A DNA stretch of 64,000 nt from Rhodococcus sp. ARC_M5 (GTDB lineage: Bacteria > Actinomycetota > Actinomycetes > Mycobacteriales > Mycobacteriaceae): positions 1-64,000 of the forward strand of contig NZ_JALGQE010000019.1 of NCBI RefSeq assembly GCF_022810405.1, read 5' to 3'. Under the pieces are notes generated by a model. It did no database searches and had not been told where the DNA came from. It saw only the letters and a program-made list of their open reading frames with translations. Shown here one piece after another: positions 25,671 through 32,996 of this stretch. Every line of letters starts with the position of its first letter. Within the stretch, counting starts at the first letter, position 1. The translations under genes and the position numbers were made by a program.

Positions 25671-25843
25671 CTTGCGATGATTCGGACCATACCCCCTCCC
25701 CGTACCGTTGAAAAGGGGGCATCCATGTCACAACCGCCTACTTGCATCTGCGTCGATCTCCGGGGGCGGCCGCGGGCTCGTCGGCCATCAGCAGCTGAAG
25801 AGCATCACGTGAACATGCATCGAATGACTGTTACATTCATCCA

Positions 25844-26956
25844 GTGCCGGTCGACCCTGTTGCCAAAAAGCCCGCGTCCGACGCCAAAGGTTCCGCCGAC
25901 CGCTTCCTCAGTGATGGCGTCGTATTACTGGTTCCGGAGGAAACGGTCCTGGAAGGAATGATCGACGGATGGGAGACGCAGCAACGTGCGCGGATGCTCG
26001 CAAACTTGACGATCGAGCGACGGACACAGATCGTGCGGAGGCTGGTCGCATTCACGAACGACTACCCCTGGAACTGGTCGTCGATGGACGTCGAGGAGTG
26101 GACCGCACATCTTGTCGATTCGGGGGTCGCTCACTCGACTGTGCGGCTCTACCAGATGGCCGCGTCGCTGTTCTGCGCCTACATCACTGATGTCCGATAT
26201 CGGTGGGATGAAGTGTGTCAGCGATACTTTCGCGTTCACCCGGTGCAGGTTTTCCACGAATGGAACACCGTCGTCCACCGCGGGGAGTACGAAGGTCGAC
26301 CAGGAAACCGGCCACTGACGAGGGACGAGTTACAGGCCTTCTTCGACTACTGCGATGAGCGGGTGAACCGGGTTGGGTTGTCCGGCCGCAAGGGATGGCT
26401 TGCCAGTTACCGAGACGCGACGTTGTTCAAGGTCATCTATGCCTGGGGGCTGCGTCGCCGCGAGGCAGCGATGTTGGACATCGTGGACTGGACCGCGAAC
26501 TCCGCGGCCAAAGAGTTCGGCCGCCATGGCGCATTGTCGGTTCGCTACGGCAAAGCCCTCAATGGAGGGCCACCGCGCCGCCGAACGGTACTGACCACGA
26601 TGGGGTGGGCCGCCGAAGCCGTCGCCGAGTGGGTCACCGAGATTCGGCCCCTGTACGACACCGACCATCTCGCCATGTGGCCGACAGAACGTCGGGCACG
26701 CGTCGGCACCGAGTCGATTTCGCACCGTTTCGCCGAGTACCGGGACGCAATCGGACTGGAGAAGCATCTCGGTCCGCACTGCCTACGGCACTCGTATGCG
26801 ACACACCTACTCGAAGACGGTTTCGACCACCTGTTTGTTCAGCAACAACTCGGACACTCCTGGGGATCTACCACCGCGATCTACACCAGCGTCGGCACCG
26901 ACTACAAGAACAATGCCCTCCGACGGGCATTGGACCGAGCGTTCACCGCAGAGTAG
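25844..26956 (+). CDS. Tyrosine site-specific recombinase (first of a three-gene unit)
   Basis: A 370-residue integrase. The N-terminal SAM-like core-binding domain spans about 40-120. The catalytic domain has an Arg in WGLRRREAAMLD (box I), HCLRHSYATHLLEDG (box II) and LGHSWGSTTAIYTSV with the nucleophilic Tyr. All residues of the RKHRH-Y set appear present. The GTG at 25844 starts the frame. It is the only complete recombinase of the trio and the likely catalyst for movement of the element in which it lies. Confidence 0.88.
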   Translation: MPVDPVAKKPASDAKGSADRFLSDGVVLLVPEETVLEGMIDGWETQQRARMLANLTIERRTQIVRRLVAFTNDYPWNWSSMDVEEWTAHLVDSGVAHSTVRLYQMAASLFCAYITDVRYRWDEVCQRYFRVHPVQVFHEWNTVVHRGEYEGRPGNRPLTRDELQAFFDYCDERVNRVGLSGRKGWLASYRDATLFKVIYAWGLRRREAAMLDIVDWTANSAAKEFGRHGALSVRYGKALNGGPPRRRTVLTTMGWAAEAVAEWVTEIRPLYDTDHLAMWPTERRARVGTESISHRFAEYRDAIGLEKHLGPHCLRHSYATHLLEDGFDHLFVQQQLGHSWGSTTAIYTSVGTDYKNNALRRALDRAFTAE

Positions 26957-26969
26957 GACGGAGACAGGG

Positions 26970-27320
26970 ATGCAACAGCCACGCTTGAACTACGACTGGC
27001 ACCTACGCCGACTGTTGGCCGAGAGGGGAATATTCGCGACGACCGGTTTGGGACCGCTGCTTGCCGAGCGCGGGATCAGTTTGTCCGAAGCTCAGGTGTA
27101 TCGCCTGGTCACTGGAACGCCGGAACGCCTCAGCCTGCGTACCCTCGCGGCGCTCTGCGACATACTCTCGTGCACACCGAACGATCTGATCGAACCAGTC
27201 GCCGAACGGGCGACGGTGCGAGCGACCGGTACAACTACCCATCGGCCCAAGACCGCAGCAACACCATCCGACGCGAAGACGCGCACACCACGGCGAGCGG
27301 AAATCAAACGTAAGAAGTGA
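26970..27320 (+). CDS. Cro/C1-type helix-turn-helix protein of the recombinase unit
   Basis: A 116-residue protein. Residues 25-72 form an XRE-like helix-turn-helix (GISLSEAQVYRLVTGTPERLSLRTLAALCDILSCTPNDLIEP), followed by a basic, disordered tail rich in Thr/Arg/Lys. The ATG at 26970 lies 13 bp after the integrase stop, and its stop overlaps the GTG of the next gene. It is probably the regulator or accessory DNA-binding factor of the recombinase unit. Confidence 0.82.
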   Translation: MQQPRLNYDWHLRRLLAERGIFATTGLGPLLAERGISLSEAQVYRLVTGTPERLSLRTLAALCDILSCTPNDLIEPVAERATVRATGTTTHRPKTAATPSDAKTRTPRRAEIKRKK

Positions 27321-28717
27321 TCAATACTGTTTGTGTACTGTGCAATTCAGTCGTAGACCGCGTCCGGGTGTGCGACCGCTGCAGGAAAAGACGACGACAG
27401 CATCGCGGCGCGTGCACCGGCTGCACGAAACCCGACAAGCTGTTGGACGACAACGCATTATGCCGATGGTGTCGCGAGAAGGCGCAGCGAAGCTGCCCGC
27501 GGTGCCCCAGCGTCGGTCAGCCCCTGATCGCCATGGACGGCGAACGCATGTGCGCGCGATGCGCGCTCCGCTGCCACCTCGAGCACGTCTTACCACCGAC
27601 TGCCGACGGGCTCCTGGAACCACTTCGTGACGCCATCATGCAGGCTGAACCGACGACCACACGGCGATGGCTGAACCGCAACACAGACCTATTGCGCGGC
27701 CTCCACGACGGCACCATTCCCCTCACGCACGAATCACTCGACCTGCTCCCTCGGCCCAAGTCGGTCGACTACCTCCGATCACTCCTCATCGCTACGGGCA
27801 TCCTCGACCCCGACGTGCACCGTAGTCTCCGGCGGCTCGAGACGGAGCTCCCGCAACTCCTCAGCGGACTCGACACAGGCCATCGCAAGCTCGCTAGCCA
27901 GTGGACGCACTGGGCTGTACTGCCGCGTTTGCGCGGACTCGAAACGCACCGACCGATCGGCACCGCCGTACAGAACGCACGTTGCCAGATCCTCCAAGTC
28001 ATTCAGTTCCTCAACACACTCGAACGACGAGGAACCGAGATGCCTCGATGTGCGCAATACGACATTGACGCCTGGTTCGCAGAGCCCGGTGCGTCCCGAT
28101 GGCACATCCGCCCGTTTTTGACCTGGGCACAAAGAACACGGCACCTATCGAAAGAGATTGCCCTCCCGAAAGAGCGTCGAGCCCATGCAGAACTACCGAC
28201 TGACGCCGAGGATCGCTGGCAGATCGGCCGGCGCCTTATCCACGACGAGTCACTCGACCCGGTAGATCGACTGGCCGGTGCGCTGGTCGCCCTCTACGCC
28301 CAGCCGCTACGGCGAATCGTCAGCCTCACCACAGCCGACGTGATTGCCACCGCGACGACCACAGGTCTACGACTCGGTCCCACCGACGTCCTCGACCTGC
28401 CAGATCCGTTCGCAGCCATCGCCCGAAATCTACCCCTCAAGCGGCGCACCGGAACTGCGGAACAACTACCTACGACATGGCTTTTCGCAGGTGGCCACGC
28501 AGGCAAACCGTTGAGTGCAACCAGTCTAGGAAACAGGTTGCGCGCCATTGGAATCGAGCCCCGAAAGCTACGACTGTCCGCCACCGCACAGCTAGCCCGT
28601 GAGCTCCCGCCGAGTGTGCTCGCGGGAATCCTAGGGCTCAACGCTCATACCGTCGCCAAACACACCTTCAAGACGAACGGCCAATGGGCAAACTACGCCG
28701 CCGACCGCCGACCCTGA
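27317..28717 (+). CDS. Zinc-finger-containing degenerate tyrosine-recombinase-like protein
   Basis: A 466-residue protein starting at GTG 27317, which overlaps the upstream TGA. The first 90 residues hold repeated CxxC pairs (CVLC, CDRC, CTGC, CRWC, CPRC, CARC), that is, several zinc ribbons. The C-terminal 200 residues follow the tyrosine recombinase layout with LRRIVSLT as box I. In the later boxes the expected His-x-x-Arg is missing (LRLSATAQLA), and HTFKTNGQWANY stands at the end. It therefore looks like a structural or directing partner of the first integrase rather than a standard recombinase. Its stop is 41 bp from the junction with ardC. Confidence 0.72.
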   Translation: MINTVCVLCNSVVDRVRVCDRCRKRRRQHRGACTGCTKPDKLLDDNALCRWCREKAQRSCPRCPSVGQPLIAMDGERMCARCALRCHLEHVLPPTADGLLEPLRDAIMQAEPTTTRRWLNRNTDLLRGLHDGTIPLTHESLDLLPRPKSVDYLRSLLIATGILDPDVHRSLRRLETELPQLLSGLDTGHRKLASQWTHWAVLPRLRGLETHRPIGTAVQNARCQILQVIQFLNTLERRGTEMPRCAQYDIDAWFAEPGASRWHIRPFLTWAQRTRHLSKEIALPKERRAHAELPTDAEDRWQIGRRLIHDESLDPVDRLAGALVALYAQPLRRIVSLTTADVIATATTTGLRLGPTDVLDLPDPFAAIARNLPLKRRTGTAEQLPTTWLFAGGHAGKPLSATSLGNRLRAIGIEPRKLRLSATAQLARELPPSVLAGILGLNAHTVAKHTFKTNGQWANYAADRRP

Positions 28718-28758
28718 GCGACGGCATTCGCACCCCCGAATACACCATCCCTGCCAGT

Positions 28759-28920
28759 GCTGTAGGAGTGGAACGAGGCCACGTGGTCGAGGTACGCGCG
28801 CCACGTGTCGGAGCTGGTCAGCTCGGCTACCTTGTCGGTGATCGAGGCGTGCAGTGATGCCGCCAGCTCGCGGCGTGCTTCGGCCTTGTCCGCTGTGCTG
28901 GTCTTGGTCCGTGATGCCAT
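28759..28920 (-). pseudogene. ardC: ardC antirestriction gene, 5' part (split by insertion)
   Basis: The first 54 codons of ardC: MASRTKTSTADKAEARREL, then LHASITDKVAELTSSDTWRAYLDHVASFHSYS. The pattern of the helix before the FHxYS motif is the ArdC N-domain. The ATG at 28920 follows GGGAGAGGGG. Past 28759 the frame enters the inserted element and stops at 28693, so the cell would make a 75-residue truncated product at best. The remainder of the gene is at 16710-17483. Confidence 0.85.
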
Positions 28921-28975
28921 GACTGGCCCCTCTCCCTCGTGACCGGTCCCCCGGCCTGCTCTGCCAATTTCTTGT

Positions 28976-29375
28976 CGCCGTCATCTGGCGTGAGGAGAGA
29001 CAGCAGCGCACGGGAACGACGGGGCAACCCCGCGGCCGGACAGTTTTCGTGGGAGCGCAGCGAGTACGGGACGAAAAGTGTTCGGAGCCTTCGGCCGTAG
29101 CGCAGCGGAGCGAGGAGTTGAGGCGGCGGGCACGGGTGATGCAGTATCGCCGGGAGCCAGATGTGCGACAAGAAATCGATGTCTTTCGCGGTGCGGAGCG
29201 CAGCGGAGTTCGGTTCGGTGGACGCCCGCAGGGTGGCCGGCACCGCCGGCAGGCGGAATGCGAGACCGCTCGTCGACGTCGGCGGGTGACCACCTCCCAC
29301 CTGCGGAGCTGGCGCGGTGACTGTGCGGGAGCGACGGAGACCGGCCACGCTCGGTGTCGCGGCAGCTCGTAGACC
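28976..29375 (-). repeat. Dispersed non-coding repeat, copy B (upstream of ardC)
   Basis: A full-length copy. The hairpin CGCC...GGCG is at 28976-28990, 55 bp from the ardC start. The conserved stem TTTTCGT (29044-29050) and ACGAAAA (29071-29077) has the 20-nt loop GGGAGCGCAGCG plus eight variable bases. Further shared blocks are GTAGCGCAGCGGAGCGAG, GTGCGGAGCGCAGCGGAG, GGCCGGCACCGCCGGCAGGC and GCGGGAGCGACG. The longest agreement is with copy D over its right half and copy A over its left half. Confidence 0.72.
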
Positions 29376-29708
29376 CTGGATACATTTTTTGTCGAACATT
29401 TATCTATTCCGCGCAATTAATCGCGAATATTCGGAAATTAATCAGAGATATCCGCTGCTTTTAATCCGACAATAATTTGCGCTCGATAAGTGCGCAATTA
29501 AACTTATAAACCACTCTTGACCTGGGACTATGTGGCGACTTCGCTTTCTTCGAGAGGTTGCGAAACGGCCCTCTATGTGGGACCCTGATGGAGGCGAAGC
29601 AACCGCTGAGCCAAGATATCGAGAATCCAACCGAAAGGCCGATATGCCACACGTGTGCGCAAATCACTCCAACAACGGGACGGAATTTCACAACGAGAGG
29701 AAACTATT
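29376..29708 (+). promoter_or_regulatory. AT-rich leader region of the 93-residue membrane protein gene
   Basis: From 29376 to about 29515 the DNA is markedly AT-rich (runs of T, AATTAAT, ATAATTT), unlike its surroundings and a likely Lsr2 target. TTGACC occurs at 29516. Then follows a 190-bp leader in which GGCC (near 29565) and AAAGGCC (near 29636) could pair across a purine-rich core. Promoter and structured leader are inferred; no known riboswitch class was recognised. Confidence 0.35.
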
Positions 29709-29990
29709 ATGGCAGCAGAGAAGAATGATGGGTCCGAGACCGGGCGAGCAGGCTGGAGAGGATGGTCCGCGAGGTTCAAGGGTTCACGACCCGTGAGGAC
29801 CTTGTCGACACTGGCGCAGGTGCACTGGCGGATTCAGCTGGTGTGCCACATGTTTGGTGTCGATGTGCCGTGGCAGGGTGACGAGGTTTCGTCTCCTGTG
29901 TGGGCAGTGCTGCTGGCGGTCTGGGATGTGGTGGGTCCGTGGGTTCACGGAGCCGTTGACTTGCTGATCGCTTGGTTGCAGTTGTTCTAA
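29709..29990 (+). CDS. Small membrane-associated protein (93 residues)
   Basis: ATG 29709, preceded by GAGAGGAAA, to TAA 29990. The N-terminal 30 residues are basic and polar. A central amphipathic part follows, and then a Trp/Val/Leu-rich C-terminal helix (VWAVLLAVWDVVGPWVHGAVDLL) long enough to span the membrane. The gene stands alone, with its own AT-rich leader and a terminator directly after it. It resembles small plasmid-encoded surface or exclusion-type peptides, but no family is recognised. Confidence 0.6.
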   Translation: MAAEKNDGSETGRAGWRGWSARFKGSRPVRTLSTLAQVHWRIQLVCHMFGVDVPWQGDEVSSPVWAVLLAVWDVVGPWVHGAVDLLIAWLQLF

Positions 29991-30014
29991 GGCTGATAAG
30001 TAGAAGCACCAGGA

Positions 30015-30045
30015 TCCGGTGGCCGTTCACGGTCACCGGACTTTT
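30015..30045 (+). terminator. Intrinsic terminator after the 93-residue protein gene
   Basis: TCCGGTG pairs with CACCGGA around a 12-nt loop and is followed by CTTTT. It lies 25 bp after the stop at 29990, in the right orientation. Confidence 0.7.
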
Positions 30046-30296
30046 GGTTGTAGGGGTTGGCAGATTCAGCAGTGTCGCGCGTGGCGGCTGCGGTCGTTGG
30101 CCGTGGCGTTCGGTTCCGATTGGGGCCGGGCGTTGTTCAGTTCCACGAGCGCGAGGAGTCGCGCTGTGTTCGCTGCGATCTCTGCTGGTAGCGGTGGGCC
30201 GGTGAGTGTTCTGATGCGCATGAGGGCGAGTATTGCAGTGGGGACCGACAGAGTCGTTCTCTCGCAACGCTTTCAGGTCTGCTCCCCTTGGCCTGC

Positions 30297-30602
30297 CTAT
30301 AGGTAGAGCAGGTGGGTGGCGGTGCCGTCGAAGTGTTCGAGGTTGTCCAGGACTCCGGTGTAGTTGGCGGGTCGGCAGGCTCCGAGGCTGACGATGAGTG
30401 CGCAGGCTCCGTCGATGGTGACGAGGTAGGTCGGTGGGGTGTTGGTGGGGCTGGTGTCGGCGTGGGCTTGTGCGTCGAGGAGGGCGTAGCGGACGGCGTC
30501 GGCGGCGGCTCGTTTCGCTGCGTCGAGGCTGGGTTCTGCTCCTGCGGTGGTGATGGCTTCGGGTCGGCGGTCGGGGCGGGTGGTGACGGTCCAGGTGATC
30601 AT
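30297..30602 (-). CDS. Small hypothetical protein (101 residues)
   Basis: A 101-residue protein starting MITWTVTTRPDRRPEAI. Alternating strands and helices are predicted, and the end TYLVTIDGACALIVSLGACR is beta-rich. The ATG at 30602 is preceded by GAAGGAAC. The upstream extension of the frame to 30665 is not supported. The downstream interval 30046-30296 has no gene I can support. Function unknown. Confidence 0.55.
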   Translation of the reverse strand: MITWTVTTRPDRRPEAITTAGAEPSLDAAKRAAADAVRYALLDAQAHADTSPTNTPPTYLVTIDGACALIVSLGACRPANYTGVLDNLEHFDGTATHLLYL

Positions 30603-30752
30603 CGGTGTCGTGTTCCTTCGGGTGGGTGAGCCGGGCGGCGCGAAAGTGCGTTCGGCTTCCAGCATCGCGTACCGAGCGCCAGCGAGGTCCGCGATGCGCA
30701 GGCATTTTCCGGAATCTGGGGATAGAGACGTTTCCTGTGGATGGATACAGCT

Positions 30753-30785
30753 CGGCCCCGGAATCCGTCTCGGGTTCCGGGGCCG
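30753..30785 (-). terminator. Hairpin terminator of the 30798-31406 gene
   Basis: GGCCCCGGAA and TTCCGGGGCC form a perfect 10-bp stem with an 11-nt loop, 13 bp beyond the minus-strand stop at 30798. Confidence 0.75.
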
Positions 30786-30797
30786 GATCAGGTGTGG

Positions 30798-31406
30798 CTA
30801 CAAACGTCGTCGCCAGGGTGCGGCCATATCTTCCTGGTGTTCGCGTTCGGCGTCGTCGAATGCGTCGGTGAGGGTGGTCGGGTCGCTCGTGTACTGGTCG
30901 CCGTCGGTGAAGATCGCGACGGCCATGCGGTGCACGTTGCGGAGCTCGTCGAGCATGGTGACGTAGCCGAGGCGGTCGATGATGCGCCAGGTGACCGGTC
31001 CCATGTGGACCTCGACCCAGTGCATGGTGCGCCGCCGGGCGGGAACGTACTGCTCGCGCGGGGTGACGGCGGTTTCCGGTGGCGCGATCCAGACCACGGA
31101 CATTGCGGCGCGGGCGTAGTCGTCGCCCGGTCCCCCGGGCTGGGGTGCCTGGTTGTCGATGCGGCCTATGAGGGTGCGTGCGTCGGCGAGTCCGGCGATG
31201 AACGCGTGGACGGCGGCGGCGGAGCGGAAGGTCATCATCAGTCGGTTGAAGGTGACGATCATCTGGGCGTCGTCGGTGGCGGCGGCATGGACGTTGACCA
31301 CGGCTTTCTGGCGTCCGACGATGGTGGCGGTGGTGTGGGTGACCACTGCGCCGTAGTTGTCGGTGTCGGTGCTGCTGTGGGCTTTCTGGGCGGTGGTCTT
31401 CGACAT
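30798..31406 (-). CDS. Hypothetical protein (202 residues)
   Basis: A 202-residue soluble protein. The ATG at 31406 is preceded by AGGGGAG. The central region (FNRLMMTFRSAAAVHAFIAGLADARTLIG) is helical, and the later VHMGPVTWRIIDRLGYVTMLDELRNVH looks like a compact alpha/beta unit. No catalytic motif recognised. It is preceded at 50 bp by repeat copy C and followed by its own terminator, so it forms a single-gene unit like those behind copies A, B and D. Confidence 0.55.
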   Translation of the reverse strand: MSKTTAQKAHSSTDTDNYGAVVTHTTATIVGRQKAVVNVHAAATDDAQMIVTFNRLMMTFRSAAAVHAFIAGLADARTLIGRIDNQAPQPGGPGDDYARAAMSVVWIAPPETAVTPREQYVPARRRTMHWVEVHMGPVTWRIIDRLGYVTMLDELRNVHRMAVAIFTDGDQYTSDPTTLTDAFDDAEREHQEDMAAPWRRRL

Positions 31407-31456
31407 CTCGCGCTCCCCTGCTCAACGTGACGAACCGGGTGGCCCGCCAATTTTTT

Positions 31457-31700
31457 TGCCGTTCTGGCAGAGGAGAGTTGGACCGGCATGAGGGGGCCGG
31501 AGTGCAATGGTCGGGCCGGAAAGTTTTCAGCCGGAGGCGTCTGTGAAAAGTTTTCGGAGCCCCTTGGGGCCGGGAGCGCAGCGGACGCCGGCGGTTGCGC
31601 GGAGGTCACCGCCGGTCAAAATCGGAAGGCCAGAAGGGAAAACAAGAATTCTTTTCACAGGACGGAGCGCAGCGGAGTTCGATTCGGTGGACGCCCGCAG
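31457..31700 (-). repeat. Dispersed non-coding repeat, copy C
   Basis: It begins with the hairpin TTGCC...GGCA (31457-31469), where copies A, B and D have CGCC...GGCG. The conserved stem is TTTTCA (31524-31529) with TGAAAA (31544-31549), replacing the TTTTCGT/ACGAAAA of A and B. Shared blocks GGAGCGCAGCGGAGTTCGATTCGGTGG and the CCCGCAGGGTGGC end follow, the former from 31665. It lies 50 bp upstream of the start at 31406. Confidence 0.65.
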
Positions 31701-31748
31701 GGTGGCCCGGACCTGCTCGCAGCGCTCCTTCTCGGTGAGGCAATAGAG

Positions 31749-31779
31749 AAGGCCCGCACCCTGTGGGGGTACGGGCCTT
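31749..31779 (-). terminator. Hairpin terminator of the 31804-31977 gene
   Basis: AAGGCCCG (31749-31756) pairs with CGGGCCTT (31772-31779), with extra GC pairing inside. It lies 25 bp past the minus-strand stop at 31804. Confidence 0.7.
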
Positions 31780-31803
31780 GTCGGTCTGCGGCTGTGGCCG
31801 GCG

Positions 31804-31977
31804 TCAGGACTGTTCGGCCGGTGGGGTGGTGGGGCGCCCTTCGGCGGCGTCGCGGATCCATTGGGGTACCTCGCGGCCGCTGCGTTCACGGAGTGCGATC
31901 GAGGCGCGGGCTGCTGCGGCAGCGACACTGCGCCGTTCGTTCGGGGTCCAGGTCTTGCGGGCTTCTGCGGTGGTCAT
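31804..31977 (-). CDS. Small hypothetical protein (57 residues)
   Basis: ATG 31977, preceded by AGGAGGA, to TGA 31804 encodes 57 residues starting MTTAEARKTWTPNERRSVAA, a basic helical protein. Its ATG overlaps the stop of the upstream gene (ATGA), which is strong evidence for coupled translation and a real gene. Function unknown. Confidence 0.6.
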   Translation of the reverse strand: MTTAEARKTWTPNERRSVAAAAARASIALRERSGREVPQWIRDAAEGRPTTPPAEQS

Positions 31978-32309
31978 CGTGGGTCCTCCTGCTCGTTCTG
32001 GTTGTCAGTGTCCTCGGTTTCGTCGGGTTCCGCCAGTGCACGTCGGGCGGATCGGTCAGCGACGGCGACGAGGACGTCTTGCTCGGTGGTGGTGATGAGC
32101 GGTGAGTCGGTGACGGTGGCGTAGATGTCCCATCCGAGCTCGGCTTCGGCGGGGTCGGCGCTGGTGGTGCGTTCGAGGCACCAGGTGATCCGTTGCCAGG
32201 CTTGGGCGCGTTTGTCGGCCACGGTGCGTTGGCGGACTGTCAGGGCGACGCCGACGACGGCGAGGACGCCGACGATCAGGGTGGCCCATGACGGTCCTAT
32301 ACATGTCAA
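31974..32309 (-). CDS. Single-helix membrane protein, possibly 5'-truncated
   Basis: About 111 residues from TTG 32309, with a membrane helix near the N-terminus (ATLIVGVLAVVGVALTV) and an acidic C-terminal tail. The frame stays open upstream, but without an ATG or GTG start and ribosome site. This suggests either a TTG start or loss of the true 5' end where the VOC/IS110 block (32310 onward) was inserted. Its TGA overlaps the ATG of the 57-residue gene. Confidence 0.45.
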   Translation of the reverse strand: MTCIGPSWATLIVGVLAVVGVALTVRQRTVADKRAQAWQRITWCLERTTSADPAEAELGWDIYATVTDSPLITTTEQDVLVAVADRSARRALAEPDETEDTDNQNEQEDPR

Positions 32310-32356
32310 GCGATCCGTGGGCGGGAGCAGTGAATCGTCTGTCAGTCGAGCATGTG

Positions 32357-32893
32357 TCAGTCGTCGAGTTCGCAGAAGCGCAGGGCGTTCTGGAACGGAT
32401 CCAGTAGCTCGACGGTCGGTCCACCAGGTGCGGAGCGATCGATACCGGGTCGCAGAGTCACCAGATGGTCTCGCCGACGCAGCTCCCGGTGGAACGCCGC
32501 GATGTCGACCGTCGGCAGCCACACAGCGGCCCCTGGTGTTCCATCCCCGTGGTGTTGACTCAGGTCCAGGTGAACACCGCCACGGGTGACCCGCATGTAG
32601 AGCGGTAGATCGGCGGCGAAGCGATGCTCGAAGTCGACCTCGAATCCGAGGTAGTCGCAATAGAAGTTTCGTGTCGCGACCTCGTCATACACCCGCAGGA
32701 TCGGAACAGCCGCCAGCGGACGGGGAGCGAGAAGAGCGGCGCTGCAGCTGTTCCAGTCTCGAAATCCGGCAGTGTGAGCGACGGCCTCGAGTGACTGGGC
32801 GTGGGTCAATTGTGCAGCACCTGATTCGGCCAGGAACTTTCGCAACGTTCGTGCAGCGGACTTCAACTCATCGATGGTCATGTGAACGGGCAT
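32357..32893 (-). CDS. Glyoxalase-superfamily protein with N-terminal helical extension
   Basis: A 178-residue protein. Residues 1-58 are helical, with HAQSLEAVAHTAGFRDWNSCSA, a segment found fused to VOC domains in actinobacteria. Residues 65-178 form a bleomycin-resistance-like VOC domain (PILRVYDEVATRNFYCDYLGF..., PTVELLDPFQNALRFCE). The ATG at 32893 follows GAAGGATC. It sits between an apparently truncated plasmid gene and an IS110 transposase, so it probably arrived with the insertion event. Confidence 0.75.
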   Translation of the reverse strand: MPVHMTIDELKSAARTLRKFLAESGAAQLTHAQSLEAVAHTAGFRDWNSCSAALLAPRPLAAVPILRVYDEVATRNFYCDYLGFEVDFEHRFAADLPLYMRVTRGGVHLDLSQHHGDGTPGAAVWLPTVDIAAFHRELRRRDHLVTLRPGIDRSAPGGPTVELLDPFQNALRFCELDD

Positions 32894-32996
32894 CAGGGAT
32901 CCTTCGTTGGAAGCACAACCGAGTCCGGATGCTCGCATTACCGGCGGTCAGCTGCTTCCTGACGGATTCCGATGGTGGACCCTCAGAGCAACGTGT

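Larger units (their letters stand above)
17484..28758 (+). mobile_element. 11,275-bp inserted resistance element (Tn554-like arrangement) inside ardC
   Basis: Its limits are defined by the two halves of ardC, which rejoin in frame when it is removed. The cargo is a thioredoxin-like protein, a VOC protein, a DHA2 exporter with TetR regulator, a second exporter, and a copper module. A three-gene tyrosine-recombinase unit occupies 25844-28717, ending 41 bp from the right junction. No obvious terminal inverted repeats or long target duplication are seen; only the dinucleotide GC is ambiguous at the junctions. Recombinase genes at one end and no duplication resemble Tn554-type elements. Whether the whole block moved at once or accreted is unknown. 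Confidence 0.75.

Noticed and set aside
25820-25850. ATCGAATGACTG shared with the palindrome at 12038
   Set aside because: A 12-bp match between two places in 64 kb is expected by chance; no further similarity around it.
29776-31425. 549-residue minus-strand frame
   Set aside because: Arg/His/Thr/Pro-rich shadow across several small genes and terminators; composition is that of an out-of-frame GC-rich translation.
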